A stretch of 64,000 nt of DNA from Ficedula albicollis. Its lineage: Eukaryota > Chordata > Aves > Passeriformes > Muscicapidae. Every line of letters starts with the position of its first letter. Within the stretch, counting starts at the first letter, position 1. The DNA is taken from positions 62,001 to 126,000 of the forward strand of contig NW_004775927.1 in NCBI RefSeq assembly GCF_000247815.1, written 5' to 3'. The position numbers were made by a program, and so were the translations under genes. Below are positions 38,738 through 52,272 of this stretch, in pieces. The notes under the pieces were generated by a model. That model was not told where the DNA came from. It saw nothing but the letters and a program-made list of their open reading frames with translations, and did not search any database.

Positions 38738-40844
38738 CTCAACTCTACAACTTATCGAGGTTAATGGCAGCAATCTTCATGTCTGTGTTTCAGTCTCAGC
38801 TAAATTCACCCCATTACGATACAGAAACACACTATTGTGTGTTGTTACTTTATGTCAACATATAGCAAAATGGTGGGAAAGTGAATCAAAATTTTCGTTC
38901 TTTCCTGCCAAGGGAAGACTATAGTTACTAAATTTTTTCCCTCTTGTAAGGTGCGTTGCTTTTCAAACAGACCAGGTATGAGGCTCTGTATAATGAGCAT
39001 CAAGACTGCACACACACCTCCTTTTCAGCTAAGTCCTTGATGCTGCAGGAGAAAATGTCAAGGCAGAACATTTAACCAAACAGTAGCATCCAAAGTAGAA
39101 TTATGTACTGGCCTGATATCTGTAGCGTGATAGCTATTAATTCTCTTCTGGTTGCCTCCTGTTATCAGAGATCACAGGTGAAATATATTTTGACATCCTT
39201 CCCACACACTGATTTTTTACACTTAGATAGGTGGTTCAGACAAAAGAACCAAGTTCTGAAATGTGGTTTGATTCTACTGTGATACAAAGAGCAAGGTTTA
39301 TGCATAGCTGTTATATGATTTGTTGAGGGATCCCTTCCTTTTACCTTTAAACTGAAGGTTTCAGTACTTTCTTTTTGCAATCCTATTCTTTTTGGGAAGG
39401 GAGGGAAAGGGGAAAAGGGTTCAATTTAGCATTAAAATATAGACATTAGCTGTTGTCTCTCTCTCTCTGAATTGCATACTTTCGCCTTTTGGGGATTTTG
39501 GAGAATTCTGAGTTTGGAAAAATCTGCGTTTTGGTCACAGTGGTGATAAAGATACCTATTATCTGCCTTCACCAAACTTTTTGAATTTTGCTTTCACTGT
39601 TAGAAAAATAAAAAAAAAAACCCTAAACAAACTAAACTAAACAAAAAACTACCACCAACCATAAAAGTGGGTAATTTATGTAAAAATGTGGCCGTTACCA
39701 AGGATTATAAATAGTATTGTCCTATAAGGGAATGAGAAGAGGCAGCAAAGCCATTTATTGCAGGATGTTGAGGAAGCCAGCAGTGTGAGCTGCTCCTTCC
39801 TCAATGATACAGCCAGCAGAATACATCTATTTCCAGAGATTCTTCCTCACATGCATTTCTGGCTTTATATTCTCTATGCAGTGTTGAACCATGCACGTGT
39901 TCATTAGAAATTAATGAAAAAATATAATTCATTATGTTTGAAGTGATAGATGAAGGACAATTTACTTTCAGTTAACCTAAGTAAATCTAAAAGGGAAGTT
40001 TAGCTCCTGTAAGTAGTCTGACAAAAAGAATTTAGCCCTAGATTAAAGATGACAAGAAAATAAAAGGTGAAAATTCTGTATATTGTCTAATTGTATGTTT
40101 TGTTTCAAAATTCTGGATTTGATTTTCTATTTTGGTGCCCTCAATAAATATATAACTAACAAAAAACATTAAATTAAGTGTATCCTAAGATTCAAATTTA
40201 CCTCAAGAGCCAAAAATTCAGTAAGATATTTTCAGTATTTTTCAACATTCTGAGGCACTTCAAAAGCAGATGAGGAGAGTAGTGTTGCCTTAACATACTA
40301 AATTTTCTTCTTGATTCACTTCAAAACCAAAACTTACACAATAATTGTGGTGAGGAGAACCTTCACAATTTACCAGTAAAGATGATCAGATATGCTGGTT
40401 GGGAAAATATTGAATAGATTCTTTTGTTAGTGACATCCTTATTGATATGTTTCTTTATATTTGATACAAAAAAATTTCTTTTACAATCATTTGGTTAAAA
40501 TAATTTTCTTGTATTAGACAGGTAATGTTACAGGTAATGTTTGATTACATTCTCTCAATAAGAGAAAGGACTGTAGATATTTACCACAGGAAAATTATCT
40601 GACAATTTCAGCTAAATAGTCATATTAAAAAAAAAAAAGTGAATTTTTATGTATCATATGATTCCTTTTATTAAAAATTCTTGAGAAACAGCTACGTGGA
40701 TAGAATTGATTGTCCTGTTGTAAGTACTGTAGAAAAGAATTATGCTTTCCCATGTGGAAAGGGATGAATATCTAAATGCACTGAGGCTCCAATCCTGTTC
40801 TCTCACTCCGTGGATGTAATGAAACAAACAAAAGAAACAGATGA
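38738..40844. other. Non-coding sequence, nothing recognised
   Basis: No gene or repeat family identified. Minor tracts are a CT run at about 39455-39470 and an A run of 10 near 39610. Confidence 0.5.
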
Positions 40845-41077
40845 GGACCCCAGAAGGGGGCACAGCACTCCTGATGTGGCCTCACTACATCTGAGTAGAA
40901 AGACAGGATCACCTCCCTCGACCTGCTGGCGATGTTCCTCCTAATGCTCCCCAGGACACCACTGGCCTTTTTGGCCACGAGGGCACACTGCTGGCTCATG
41001 GATGGTTTGCACTCCACCAGGACTCTCAGGTCCTTCTCCACAGAGCTGCTTTCCAGCAGGTCAGCTTCCATGCTGTA
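40845..41077 (-). mobile_element. CR1 LINE internal fragment (RT C-terminal region)
   Basis: The minus strand encodes DLLESSSVEKDLRVLVECKP, ALVAKKASGVLGSIRRNIAS and SREVILSFYSDVVRPHQECC in one open frame (41068-40850), which is the CR1 RT thumb region. Both ends are cut off abruptly and there is no 3' tail, so this is an internal piece left by deletion or rearrangement. Confidence 0.9.
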
Positions 41078-42116
41078 TATATGTGTGGTGAATACTTCTG
41101 TAAATATATATATATCTTGTAAAGTGTCTGTCTACTTTTTTAAGGAACAGTCATAAGCATTCTTCTTTCTCTATACCTTCGTGATGAATGATACTTCTCC
41201 TTTATTTTCTCAAGTCCTTTAATCAGTGGTAATTTGGGCTATTTTTTAGGGCTTTTCTTTCTCTTTTGTTTTCACCACCTTCACCCCAACACTTTTACTT
41301 TACTAAATTGCGAGAGATCACCCTTTCTGAATTCTGGAAATCTATAACTTCACCTTTTTTCCTTGATCTTCCTTTTTCTTTGATTTGACTGCTTCTTGCC
41401 TGAACTACTTCCTGCATTATTATCCCAAGTTATTTTTTTGTCTTTTACACATCACTCTTTCAAATGAAATTACCTCCTTCTCTACATTTAATTTAATTCA
41501 GAACTTCGAAGTAATGCAAAGTTGTTTTGTTTGGCTCAATCCTTGAATGTGACTGTATTATCTAGTGAAATTGTTCTTTTGTTTTTGGTTCCCCTTTCTT
41601 TTCTCTTCCCTTGGTGATATTATTTGCATAGTTTTTGCCAGAGAGTTAGAAGCTGAGAATGTAGAACCAGAAAATCATTACTGAATTTCTGTAACGTTTA
41701 TGTACTTTTCCCATGACATCTACTATTGGTTATTTTTCTAAATAATCCATCAGAAAAGATGGTTGAAATCCAGTTTGAAACCAAATACTCAAGAATACTC
41801 TCTGAAATCCCTTGAAATGTTTAATTTGAATCATAAACTACCCCTGCAAACAGTCTCATCATTTTGTTAGAAATCATGTATCTTTTCAAATGGGTTTCTG
41901 TCTATAGACCTGTTTGATGTGTTGCTTTGGTGTGGGGAATTCCTTAAAACTTTTAACTTTTGTATTTGGTGAAACTTCATACTTAAACTTAGCATGCAGT
42001 GATTTGGTAACTCATTAAAATAAATTTAGTTCTGCAGTAATATTCATTACTGCAGAAAAGAGTACTTCTCTGGATAGTTTTGTCTACATACATTTCTTTT
42101 TTGAAATTGCTGGCAA
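41078..42116. other. Non-coding sequence, nothing recognised
   Basis: Starts with a short tatata tract (41103-41113). T-rich with ctttttctt words between 41180 and 41450; no exon or repeat family recognised. Confidence 0.5.
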
Positions 42117-42192
42117 ATCACAGAATCACAGAATGGTCAAGGTTGGAAGAGACATCTGGAAGCCATCTTATCCAGCTCCTTGCAAAAGTAGG
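42117..42192 (-). mobile_element. CR1 LINE 3'-end fragment, very short
   Basis: Plus-strand atcacagaatcacagaatgg followed by caaggttggaagagacatct is the complement of a CR1 terminus. Only about 75 bp are left. Confidence 0.85.
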
Positions 42193-42694
42193 GACATGGC
42201 TAGAAAAAACTAATATTCATATATTTAACACACTAAATAGTGAGTTAATTAGCTAGGTAGGTAGTTTCTATGACATAGCACAACAGAGAAAAACCAGACT
42301 AAATATAATGCAGGAAAAAAGATTCCAAGTTGCCTTCTCTTCTGGACATGGGGAAGCTACATTATCATCCAGTAAAGCACTGAGCTGGTACACATCCTTC
42401 ACCTGTATTCAGAGAGTGACTTAAAACACCCAACCAACGAAGGCTACTGGCAAATTTTGGAATATATGTTTTGGATTTCCAGCTCTCTCAGCTGGTGTCT
42501 TTCTCAATTGGAGCCTGGCATAAAGGCTATTAGAGGCAGAATATAAGAATGTTGTTTTTTTTATATATTTTACCTTTTTAAAATTACGTTTCCCCCTAGG
42601 ATTTGGAATTGTTATTATAATAATTAAATAAATAAAAATTTAAATACTGATTAGAATTGTATTAAATAGTTTGCACCATAGCACTTTGTTCTGT
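42193..42694. other. Non-coding sequence, nothing recognised
   Basis: AT-rich DNA with no gene, RNA gene or repeat family. Confidence 0.5.
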
Positions 42695-42976
42695 TGGAAA
42701 GTGCTAGTCACTTAAACCTAAAATATTTCTGAAAATAATTTAATAATTTAATCTTAATAATTCTACTGACTTGCTTATCAGATTTAGACACACGGTACTA
42801 ATGTTCTTAAAATCCATGACTATTTGATCTACCGGTGGAAAGTGCTAGTCACTTAAACCTAAAATATTTCTGAAAATAATTTAATAATTTAATCTTAATA
42901 ATTCTACTGACTTGCTTATCAGATTTAGACACACGGTACTAATGTTTTTAAAATCCATGACTATTTGATCTACTGG
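42695..42976. repeat. Two-copy tandem duplication, period 141 bp
   Basis: Copies at 42695-42835 and 42836-42976 start tggaaagtgctagtcactta and differ at two positions that I count (gttctt/gttttt and ctacc/ctact). It is the longest duplication unit in the window that has no filler between copies. Confidence 0.94.
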
Positions 42977-43100
42977 TCTGCCTTATTCCAGATATTTCAA
43001 GTGTTTCACAGAAAATTCTGAGAACCTAGAACCTCACGGTCTGCCTTATTCCAGATATTTCAAGTGTTTCGCAGAAAATTCTGAGAACCTAGCACCTCAC
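42975..43100. repeat. Two-copy tandem duplication, period 63 bp, adjoining the 141-bp pair
   Basis: Copies at 42975-43037 and 43038-43100 start ggtctgccttattccagata and differ at two positions (cacag/cgcag, ctagaac/ctagcac). It begins exactly where the preceding duplication ends. Confidence 0.94.
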
Positions 43101-46100
43101 CACTTTGTAGAAAGAATGCTCCTTATTTCAACAGGCAATGATTAGGTATAGGGTATGAAAGAAAGAAAAAGTGTTCCTGCAGTTTATGTGTTCTCTGACA
43201 CAATTTCATTACTATGGACAAGTTGTGTAGCTCCTTACTACAAACCCTAGCTTTAAAAAGTTCATGTTGAGGCCATCACGCCAAATGTACCTGATTTACA
43301 GCCATGCTTATTAAAATCTCTAATAAAAATTCCATACAAGAAAAAACATACGAAGTTATTGTAAGGGGAATATTTGTTACCTTGGTAACAAATAAAATCT
43401 GTATTACTATTGTGTATTTTATTTTCATTGAAGAATTGAATTCTTTTCAATTATTGTGTGGGATGGGAAAGTAGTAAACAAGGTTGTAAATCTCTGGAAT
43501 TTGTTTCATGGTAATAGTACATTAAGCAGGCAACTGGTATTCTCCATGCAGTGAAGTAGAACTACTATGACTCACTACTTTATAATTACGTGAGGATTAT
43601 TAACACAACAGGAGAAGTAAATTGGCTACTCAGCACGAGTATCACTCTGTGTCTTAGCTAGTTGCATATATCCTAGGTTAGCCAAGCTAGACAGATCTCC
43701 CATTGTGCTTGGAATTGAGAGACATACATAAAAATCATAATTTACAAGGTAAGGTTGATGTTGAAAATTATGCAGGTTCTCACAGGACTATTTAAATAGT
43801 TTGATATTTTCAATACATTTTATGTGTGACAGTTTATTTGTTTAAAAAACATCATAGCAAATAAAATTTAAAACGAAACCAAAAACCACCAAAACTAACT
43901 CACCAAAACACCCTAAAATAAAACACAGCACTCTGTGGGATCTAACTGAAATTTTAGGTCTTATTTTAGGTGGCAAATAAGTTTGTCAAGTTGAATGAAT
44001 ATGCAAACCAGTACTAAAATATTAATATACCTATATCTCTTTAGACTAGCTGCTATGTTTATGTGTTTAGTATTTTTTTTTTAACCCTTATGTAGATTTA
44101 CCCAATAATGAATTTCAACAGTATGAAGTGCTTGAGGCTATGACAGGTTTACTACTAAGAGAAGATGATATAAAAATAAGAGAAAAAAGTTTCTCAAAGG
44201 CAATTTTCTTAAGTAGATATATATTACAGATTAAAAATTCGACATTTTTATTAATAAAAATGTGTATATTATTTCTTGTAGGAATTTTTTTCCTTACTAA
44301 AAATATCCCTCATGTAAGACCCTGAATTTTCCTTCTAAAATTGAAATGGAATTTGGATTGGAAAAGAATAAGAAAAAAGCTTATTCCCCAATATAACCAG
44401 TATATCTAATGAGCATTTAGAATGTATGGGTTTATATATATATGGAAGAGCATATGCTTTCTTTCCCTTTCCATTGTCAGTAACAGAAGACAGAAATGAA
44501 GAAAATGTATTTAACTGTAAGAGTGTTACAGTATTTTCAAAAATAATTTATTTCTTTACCTTAGAAAAAAAAAAGAAAATAAAAAAGCTTGCACTATTTG
44601 TTTTATTTGTTTGAAATTACTCTTCAGGCATTTCAAATGTATTTCTCTCAGAACTGTCCTCTTGTGGCAGTAATTTTCTCCAAAATGGGGCATTTATCTG
44701 ATTTTGCATCTTCAACAATTGCTCCAGATAAGCATATTTTCATGGACAAATTTAAAAGCACTAATGCAGCTTTATCTGTTCTCCTCTATTATCAATATTC
44801 ACTGAACAGTAGGATCAAAGATGTGGTATTTTTCAACAAGTACCACTAAGTTTTTATTCAACTCTCACAAGAAAGCCACTTCTGGCTCTCAAAAATATCA
44901 CAGAATATGCTTCTGGGCAGCTAAAAACAATAAACTAAACTAATAAAACAGCTCTGACCTACATCCAAAAAATGCAATAACGCATTTTATTTGCATGGTT
45001 ATCTGAATATACCATGCAATAATAGAGCCATAACAGAAAAATAAAAAGTAGAAATCCTGCAGGCTCTGCCAGTATTTTGCTGCTTTGCTCACTGATTTAT
45101 TTGCAGTATTGTTTCCCTCTGAGATCCTCCTGCAATGTACCTTCCTTGTTCTTTATCCCATGTGTTCCTTATTTTGGTCAACAGCTCTACTTTGTAGGCA
45201 AAGCCTTTTGTTCACGAGATAGGACCAGACTTTCCTTTTAAAGACAGGCTTGGCTCCAGCTGGTACCATGACTCACTGGTTGTGTAGGGAAGAGTTTGCC
45301 TATGGCTTGCTTACATGTTTCTTTCTCCTAAAATGCTTCTTTCATCTCCCACCCAGTGAAGCTCTCAAGCACAATGTAGCAGGTGCATTTAAAACTGTCC
45401 AAAATCAAACATAGATTCAAAAGGAAGTGCAAACTTACACGATGACTTAGCGATATTTTCTGATATTTTTTTCCCTCTTGTTTTCCCAATAATTCTCCGT
45501 TTTTTACTTTTTTAGGCTACTGTTGCTTTCATGAAGTTATTTTATATGAGCTCAAGGTCTTGCTCTTGCATGACACCAGTCAGTTCAGAACTCATGACTT
45601 CATATCTGAAGCTATAATTTGTTCTGCTGATGTGTTTACCTGTGTTAGGAGTAGAGTGTTCAGCTCAAGGTCAGAAAGAGATCATGAACATGACTTGATT
45701 ATGACTTCTAACAGTAACACAACTCATGGATAATGTCTGTATCATAACTGAAGAAATGTGGACAACCTCTCAATTAGGATTTATCCCCATCAGAACAAAA
45801 ATTGCAGTGAAGAGTTGCTATTAGATAAAATTTTGTTTCTAAAGTGGGCAACATCATTTGCTATGTTTGATACATTGATTTAAATATATGATTTATATCT
45901 GGATATATGAATAGAATTCTTTTCCTGACTATATCAAGTCCTTTCCTGATATCCATGGGGTAGCTGCTCACCTATCAATCTTAAAATTCTAATACATTGC
46001 CAAACTGTCTTCTACTACTTTTCCAGAAAATAATAGTTTTAATTTTTTTTCTTAGATCTCTCTATGTAAGTGTAATATAAGAGGTAGAGAAAAGGGGAAA

Positions 46101-48516
46101 AGAAAGGGTAAAGTTGATTTTTTTATTGTCATTATGTGATTTTTTTCGGGTTGTTTTTAGGTTTGGGATTTTATTTTTCTGAGTACCACATCCAATTAAA
46201 GTTATTCTCTTACTTCAGGTTTCCACTCCTATACTTGCATAGGCTTCCTAAATGCAAAAATATAATGTTTTGGGGGTGAAAACATTATAAACAAGATTAG
46301 TTAGGCAAATTTGTAATTATCTTTCCACTTTTTATTAAATTACTTATTTATTAATCTAGTTGCATTTTTCTGTTGTACACATCATGACACAAAGTTACAG
46401 AGCCGAGGATTGGATCAACCGTAGTGCAGAAATGAAGAAGAACAAATGAACAAGCAAATGCTAGAGATTTTCTTGAAGAGTATTTACCACACAGAAAGCA
46501 AAATGTTTCAGTTAACTGAGAGAATATACTGTACAAATATTTCTGAGTTTTTCTTCTTGATCTAAGCCAAGACTTGTGTTCACTTTTTCTCTTTACAGGC
46601 AGCTTACTAGAAGTGTAACCTTATAACATGCATAATAAAAACACAGCTATAAAACTAGTTTCAGTTTTCCCACACTGGAGAGCAAACAGGATTTATTAGT
46701 TATATCTTTTTCCAAATGTTTCAACAGTAAATTAACAAATGACAGCAAAACAGAACAACAGTGCTGCATGGCCAATACAGTCCTAACACATGTATATTTC
46801 AATTTTAAAAAATGCATTTTAATAAAAGTTTTACTCAGATATGAAAGCTCACATTAGATTATGATTTTCTTAAAAAAAAATTATTTTATTGAGAAATCTG
46901 CTTTGCCTGTTGCAACTACCAATATAAATTCCTCTCCGGCACTAAATTTTTTTCATGTTCAAAATTAGTTTTGCTGGCTTGCTCATATAAACATTAAGAA
47001 ATCATTTATTAGGGGAAGGAGACATGGTCACTTAATTTGTACAATTGTATTTAAAAGAGTAACAAAAGTGATGATCCTATAAAATTTAAATCAAGCTTGC
47101 GGGCCTGAATTGCAAAGTTAGGCACCCTTGAACGAGTTGTAGTCTGCATGCTGCCCTTCAGCTGTTGCAGCTGAACAGGTTCAGAATTATATATCATTGA
47201 GAAATGGAATGAAGATCTTGGAACTAGTTTTAAAGCAAACTCTGAAAAACAAGGCAATCCTTAGAATGATAAGTGGTTAACTATTTGATGTCAGACTGGC
47301 AATCATCCTTCGTCATCTCATTTTTATGACTTTGTAATCTTGGCCCTCATATCCCTGCAGAAAAAGGACAACTTCATTGCTAAGTGATCATTCATGTATT
47401 TTAAGTGTTTGCCTAATTTCCTAAAAGCAATAAAAAGACTGTTGCTTTTTTTGCCTTCCTTAACCTGAAATTTTTGAGACTTGCTACTTACCAAACAAGC
47501 TGTTCCAACAAGCTCTTGGTACTACTATTAATTAGTTAGTTTTTGTTCTTTGTCACACTTCTTGTTAACTTTTTTTCTTTCTGTATTTTCCTGACAGCTA
47601 TAAACACGTATGACCAAAGGATACAAAAGAACCTGGGTTTTCCTTAAAAAGCAAAGGAAAATAAGAGAAGCACCAGCACAGGATAAAATCTATGCATTGC
47701 CTCATGAAAAAAATTATTCAAAGTATTGACTGAATTACCATTTGTTATCTAGTGCAAAAAATTTCTTCTGTTACTTTATTATTGACTTAGTTATGTGTCA
47801 CGAAACTTTGGAATTAACTTTTACCAGAGCAGGATAATCTGTATGAGCAGGTGACAATATTCCTCTATATTCCTGAAATTCTCATTCTACAATGATAACT
47901 ACGAATAGAGAATTAAAAAACCTGCACAGAATCCTGTTAAGTTCTGCATGCTTCTATAGATAGGGATGCAGTAGTTGAGACTGATAAAGGTTCCCACCAG
48001 CATACCCTGCCTTCTCTTGCTGTTGACCTCTTTGGTGTGTTCTGCTGCCTGCTCATCAGGATTCCATCTCCACGTTCCCCTTTCAGCTCACTGCGTTTAT
48101 GACCAAGGACTTCAATTCAACCTGGTCATGGCCCCACTCAGGCCATGTTTATTCCAGTTGGACATGCTTGCCTGTCAGAATGTGATGGCTTCATTCACAC
48201 CCTACTGCATGTCAAATGATATTTTATTGGTAAGAGATGTTTGCCCCTTCGATGTTTATGTTATATCCTTCTGATGCCCTTATTCTGAAGCTGTGCCTTA
48301 CTCCTAAAAGTGCTAACCCTCATAAATTTGAATCTGATTAAAGACAAAAATTCCTGATAGAAGTGTATGAGCATTTTGTAACTTGGGTAGCACATGTGTG
48401 TGTCATTTTGATGCTGTTACGTTTTCCTACTGTCCGTCAGCATTTTTTCCTTTCTTTGTATAGTATTTTGCTTATCAAAAGTCACATTGCAGGATACACA
48501 AGTTATTTTAAAACAA
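43101..48516. other. Non-coding AT-rich sequence, 5.4 kb
   Basis: The longest repeat-poor stretch. No exon, RNA gene or recognised mobile element. The segment 45050-45400 has more even composition. An open frame at 47975-48274 begins with a hydrophobic Leu-rich run but lacks any supporting context. Could include conserved non-coding DNA; not decidable from one sequence. Confidence 0.45.
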
Positions 48517-48735
48517 GAATCACATAATATGCTGAGTTGGAAGGTCATCAGGTCCTGGTCCTGCATAGCCCCATCTCCAGGAATCATCCATGTGCCCTAG
48601 AACTCCTCTTAAACTCTGTCAGCTGGTGCTGTGAACACTTTCCTGGGGAACCCAGACAACCTCTTGGTGAAAAATCTTTCCAATATGGTTAAACTGATGA
48701 TGGAGACTTCCTGCTCATGTTGTCCTTGCCTACTC
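48517..48735 (-). mobile_element. CR1 LINE 3'-end fragment
   Basis: Plus-strand text runs gaatcacataatatgctgag, ttggaaggtcatcagg, then a cctggggaacccagacaacc block. This is the complement of a CR1 3' UTR from its terminus inward. Old and indel-rich. Confidence 0.7.
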
Positions 48736-48908
48736 TTACTGGAGACACAAATGCTAATTGTTCTCTGCTAGTTTATTGGTGAAGAGAAATGCTCTGTCAT
48801 CTTGAGATTTTAACACCGAGAAGTAAAGTCACAGATAATTCCATTGTATAGGCTTAATCTGTTCCCAAGGTTGATGAACATGTACTATAACAAAATATAA
48901 ACATTTTC

Positions 48909-50150
48909 AGAGAATCAAAGAATATGCTCAGTTGGGAGGGACCCACAAGGACCATCAAGTCCAACTTCTGCCACTGCATAGGACCATCCCAAGCAGTCAT
49001 ACCATGTGCCTGAGAGCATGGTCCAAATGCTTCTTGAACCTCCCCTCCCACATCTTCAGGCCATTCCCTCAGGTCCTGTCACCACAGAGGAGAGATCAGT
49101 GCCTGTCCCTGCTCTTCCCCTCTCACTGAAGTTGTACCTGCAGTGAGGTCTGTCCTCAGTCTCCTCCAGGCTGAACAGACTGGAAGGCCTCAGTCACTCC
49201 TCTCTCAGCTTCCCCTCAAGGCCTTTCACCACCTTTGCACCCTCCTTTGGACACTCTCTGGTAGTTCAATGCCTCTCTCATATTGCAGTGCCCAAACTGC
49301 CCCCAGCACTGGAGGTGAGGCTGCCCCAGCCCAGAGCAGAGCAGGACAATCCCCTCCCTGCCCAGCTGTGATGCTGTCCCTGATGCCCCCAGGACAGGGC
49401 TGGCCCTCCTGGCTCCAGGGCACTGCTGACTCAGGTTCAGCTTGCCACTGACCAGGACCCCCAGGTGCCTTTCCATGGCACTGCTCTCCAGCATCCCATT
49501 CCCCAGTCTGTCCATACATCCAGGGTTGCCCCATCCCAGATGCAGAATCCAGCACTTTCTCTTGTTGAACTCCATATGGTTGGGGGTTGCCCAGCCCCTG
49601 ACTTGTCAAGGTCTCTCTGCAGGGCCTCCCTGCCCTCGAGGGAGTCAACAGCTCCTCCCAGTTTAGTGTCATCTGCAGACTTGCTCAGTGTCCCTTCCAG
49701 TCCTGTGTCCAGTCATTTATGAAGATGTTGAAGAGCAGAGGGCCGAGGATGGAGCCCTGTGGAACCCCACCAGTGACAGGTCCCCAGTCTGATGTCACCC
49801 CATTCTCTGTAACCCTTTGTACCTGGCCTGTGACCCCATTGCTCCCATCCCATGATGGAGTTATCCAGCTCTGGGCTGGACATTTTGTCCAGAAGGATCC
49901 TGTGAGAGATCATATCGAAGCCTTTGCTGAAATCCAAAATGATCAACTGGATTTCCTTGGTCAGCTGGGTGAGTTACCTTTTCATAAATGGAAGTCAGGT
50001 TTGATAAGCAGGATTTTCCCCTCAAGAAGCTGTGATGGTTCTGATCAATTACTGTGCTGTCCTTCAGGTGTTTTTCAGTACCTTCAGAATAATCTCCTCC
50101 ACAACTTGACTAGGCATTGAAGTGAGACTGACAGGCCTGTAGTTTGTAGA
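48909..50150 (-). mobile_element. CR1 LINE, 5'-truncated (RT core to 3' end)
   Basis: On the minus strand, from 50150 downward: a degraded form of the N-Y-R-P-V-S-L-T-S-V-P-G motif (complement of gtgagactgacaggcctgta), then [20 protein letters not shown] (about 49943-49880), which is the CR1 RT motif containing the first catalytic aspartate. SADDTKLG (complement at 49658-49681) follows, where the family normally has F-A-D-D. Next come [16 protein letters not shown] and [20 protein letters not shown], then a 3' UTR ending in the complement of gaatcaaagaatatgctcag. The motifs fall in different frames and stops are present, so the copy is inactive. It is the most complete RT region in the window. 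Confidence 0.9.
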
Positions 50151-51349
50151 AGCTTTTGTAAGCTTAGTTTAATGCTGAATTAGGACATATGAATTTCCGA
50201 AAGTTCATTTTATAGGAAATTTATATATAACATGAAGTATTACTATGGTTTCATATATTTCCAAATATTTTCCAGTTATCTTCACACCAGTTTTTTTTTA
50301 AGGAATAAGAAATATATAAAAGCTATTTTCAGTGCTAGTTTTAAGGAACCACAACTCATGAAGAACAGTATATTTTCTTAAGCAGGCAATCCAACAAAAA
50401 AAAAACTTAGATGAGACAAGACCCTACAGAAAACCCCATTAAGTAAGCTTTAGTACTCAGAGACTTATGCTGATCCTATGCTGTGCCCCAGGCATTCTTT
50501 CCCTAACCTGAATAACATCATACTGAGTAGGACTGCAAACTTACATGACAGTACAGTCAATTTAGTTTGTTAAGCAAGAGGTCTTACTAAACACTAAAAA
50601 AAAGACCTTAGTTTCTGCTGCAGTCTCATTTCTTCTCTGTCTCTTGAGCAAGGTGGATGCCAGCTGTAGTGAAAATTATTTTCTGACTTTTTGTTTGTTT
50701 GTTTGTTTTGTTTAAAGATGATATACAAAACTATGAAACAAACAGCTGGTCTTGATCAGAGCAGACCAGTGAGTCTTCAGGCTTGCATCATGAATACAAA
50801 GGCTCACACATCAGACTCTTGGCTAAAGCACTACAACATTTTTATAAAATTACCAGTAGTTTAAGTTACCAGTGATTTATCATCATTAGTGGGATAAGTG
50901 GTACTCTTGTATTTTTAATGAAAAAGAAACCAGTCCTCGACTTCCATAAGCTGCCTACAGTCCTCCATTCTTGTGGAGTACTGATGTGGCAAGTCAGAAA
51001 CCTCTACAACAGAGGTAGATTCTGGGGGCTCTAATGGAAAAGGAAATGTTCTCACTTGTTTGTAAAACAATGGAAATATATTGTTCATGTTTGTATAGAC
51101 ACTTTCCATCCCATCTCCTTTGCTCCAAACCCTTGGATTACACAGGCTAGCAAAGTAGTGCAATATCAGAAATAGTAAGAGGAAAATAATATTAATGCAT
51201 CCTTTGTATAAGAGCCAAAGTAAAACTTCAACAGTATGCAATGTGGAATAACAGAGCTCCAACTTTCATTTAGGAAGGTGGAGGCATAAAGCTGACATAT
51301 AAGTGGCTCCATATTGGTCCATTTATATGCAATATTCCTAAGCTCACTC
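50151..51349. other. Non-coding sequence, nothing recognised
   Basis: Includes a tttgtttgtttgtttg patch at about 50689-50710. A 115-codon minus-strand frame (51262-50915) has a hydrophobic stretch, but no domain, splice or conservation evidence. Confidence 0.45.
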
Positions 51350-51516
51350 TAGAATCATAGGGGCTGAACACTGGGGAAGAAAAGATCACCAAAATTAGCT
51401 TTTATATGTCTTCTTAGAATCATAGGGGCTGAACACTGGGGAAGAACAGATCACCAAAATTAGCTTTCATATGTCTTCAAGAAAAGATCACCAAAATTAG
51501 CTTTTATATGTCTTCT
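51350..51516. repeat. Tandem duplication, period 65 bp, two full copies plus a partial third
   Basis: Full copies at 51350-51414 and 51415-51479 start tagaatcataggggctgaac and differ at two positions. A third partial copy (51479-51516, from aagaaaagatcaccaaaatt) repeats only the second half. The partial copy matches the first full copy at both variable sites (aaaga, ttttat), not the second. Confidence 0.93.
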
Positions 51517-52152
51517 TTCTTTTTTGATGGCTCCTTTTCCAATGTTATTCTCATGTAAAGGTGCTTTCCTAGGGACCTGTGTCCCATGATTTTACATTTT
51601 TAATTGTTAACCGTTACTTCAAATGCTCACATATGTTTTAACCCTCTTCTTTGTGAATTCCATATTTACTTTGAGTTCAGACTTTTTTGCACAGTCTTGG
51701 TGAATATCAGTTCATTTAAGGAGAGAATTTATGAGAAGTTTAGGAACTTGCTAATGTCTCTCCACGTCTGGGGAAAATTTTCATACCTGGGGGAGCTTCA
51801 TGGATGATGGGGAGACCTAGTGAACAGGGAAAGTGGTTTTAGTAGGTGCAGTTCAGTGACTGTGGGATTCAAGAGCCCTGACCTAACCACCTGTCAAGCT
51901 GGTAGGTACTGGGGGAGATGCTGGCTTTGCTTCTGCAATACTCCTAGCTTTGCTCAAATACCTAAATTTTCTAAATACCTAAATGTTATCATACATTTAA
52001 AACTGATCTTTTGCTTTTTCAATCTTCTGTTAGTTTGTTTTTTCTGTGGGAGCTGGGGATGTTTGTGGAAAGAAATCTAGCTTGCTACGATCTACAACCA
52101 TTACCAAATCACAAAGCACAGAAATCAATACCCCAAACCTGAGTGAAAATAA
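51517..52152. other. Non-coding sequence, nothing recognised
   Basis: Plain DNA with a short duplicated phrase cctaaattttctaaatacctaaatg near 51961. No gene or mobile element. Confidence 0.5.
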
Positions 52153-52272
52153 CATAGACTTGCTTGCATTAAAATGCACAAAACCCGCACATTTTAGTAT
52201 TACCTTTGCCCTCATAGACTTGCTTGCATTAAAATGCACAAAACGCGTACATTTTAGTATTACCTTTGCCCC
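52153..52272. repeat. Two-copy tandem duplication, period 60 bp
   Basis: Copies at 52153-52212 and 52213-52272 begin catagacttgcttgcattaa and differ at two close positions (acccgcac/acgcgtac). Confidence 0.93.

Noticed and set aside
47975..48274. 99-codon frame with an N-terminal Leu-rich hydrophobic run resembling a signal peptide
   Set aside because: No splice context, homologue or conserved cysteine pattern that I recognise; such frames are expected by chance. A protein search with a hit to a secreted family would reopen it.
50915..51262. 115-codon minus-strand frame with a membrane-like hydrophobic stretch
   Set aside because: AT-rich DNA yields hydrophobic residues by composition; no domain, codon bias or promoter evidence.
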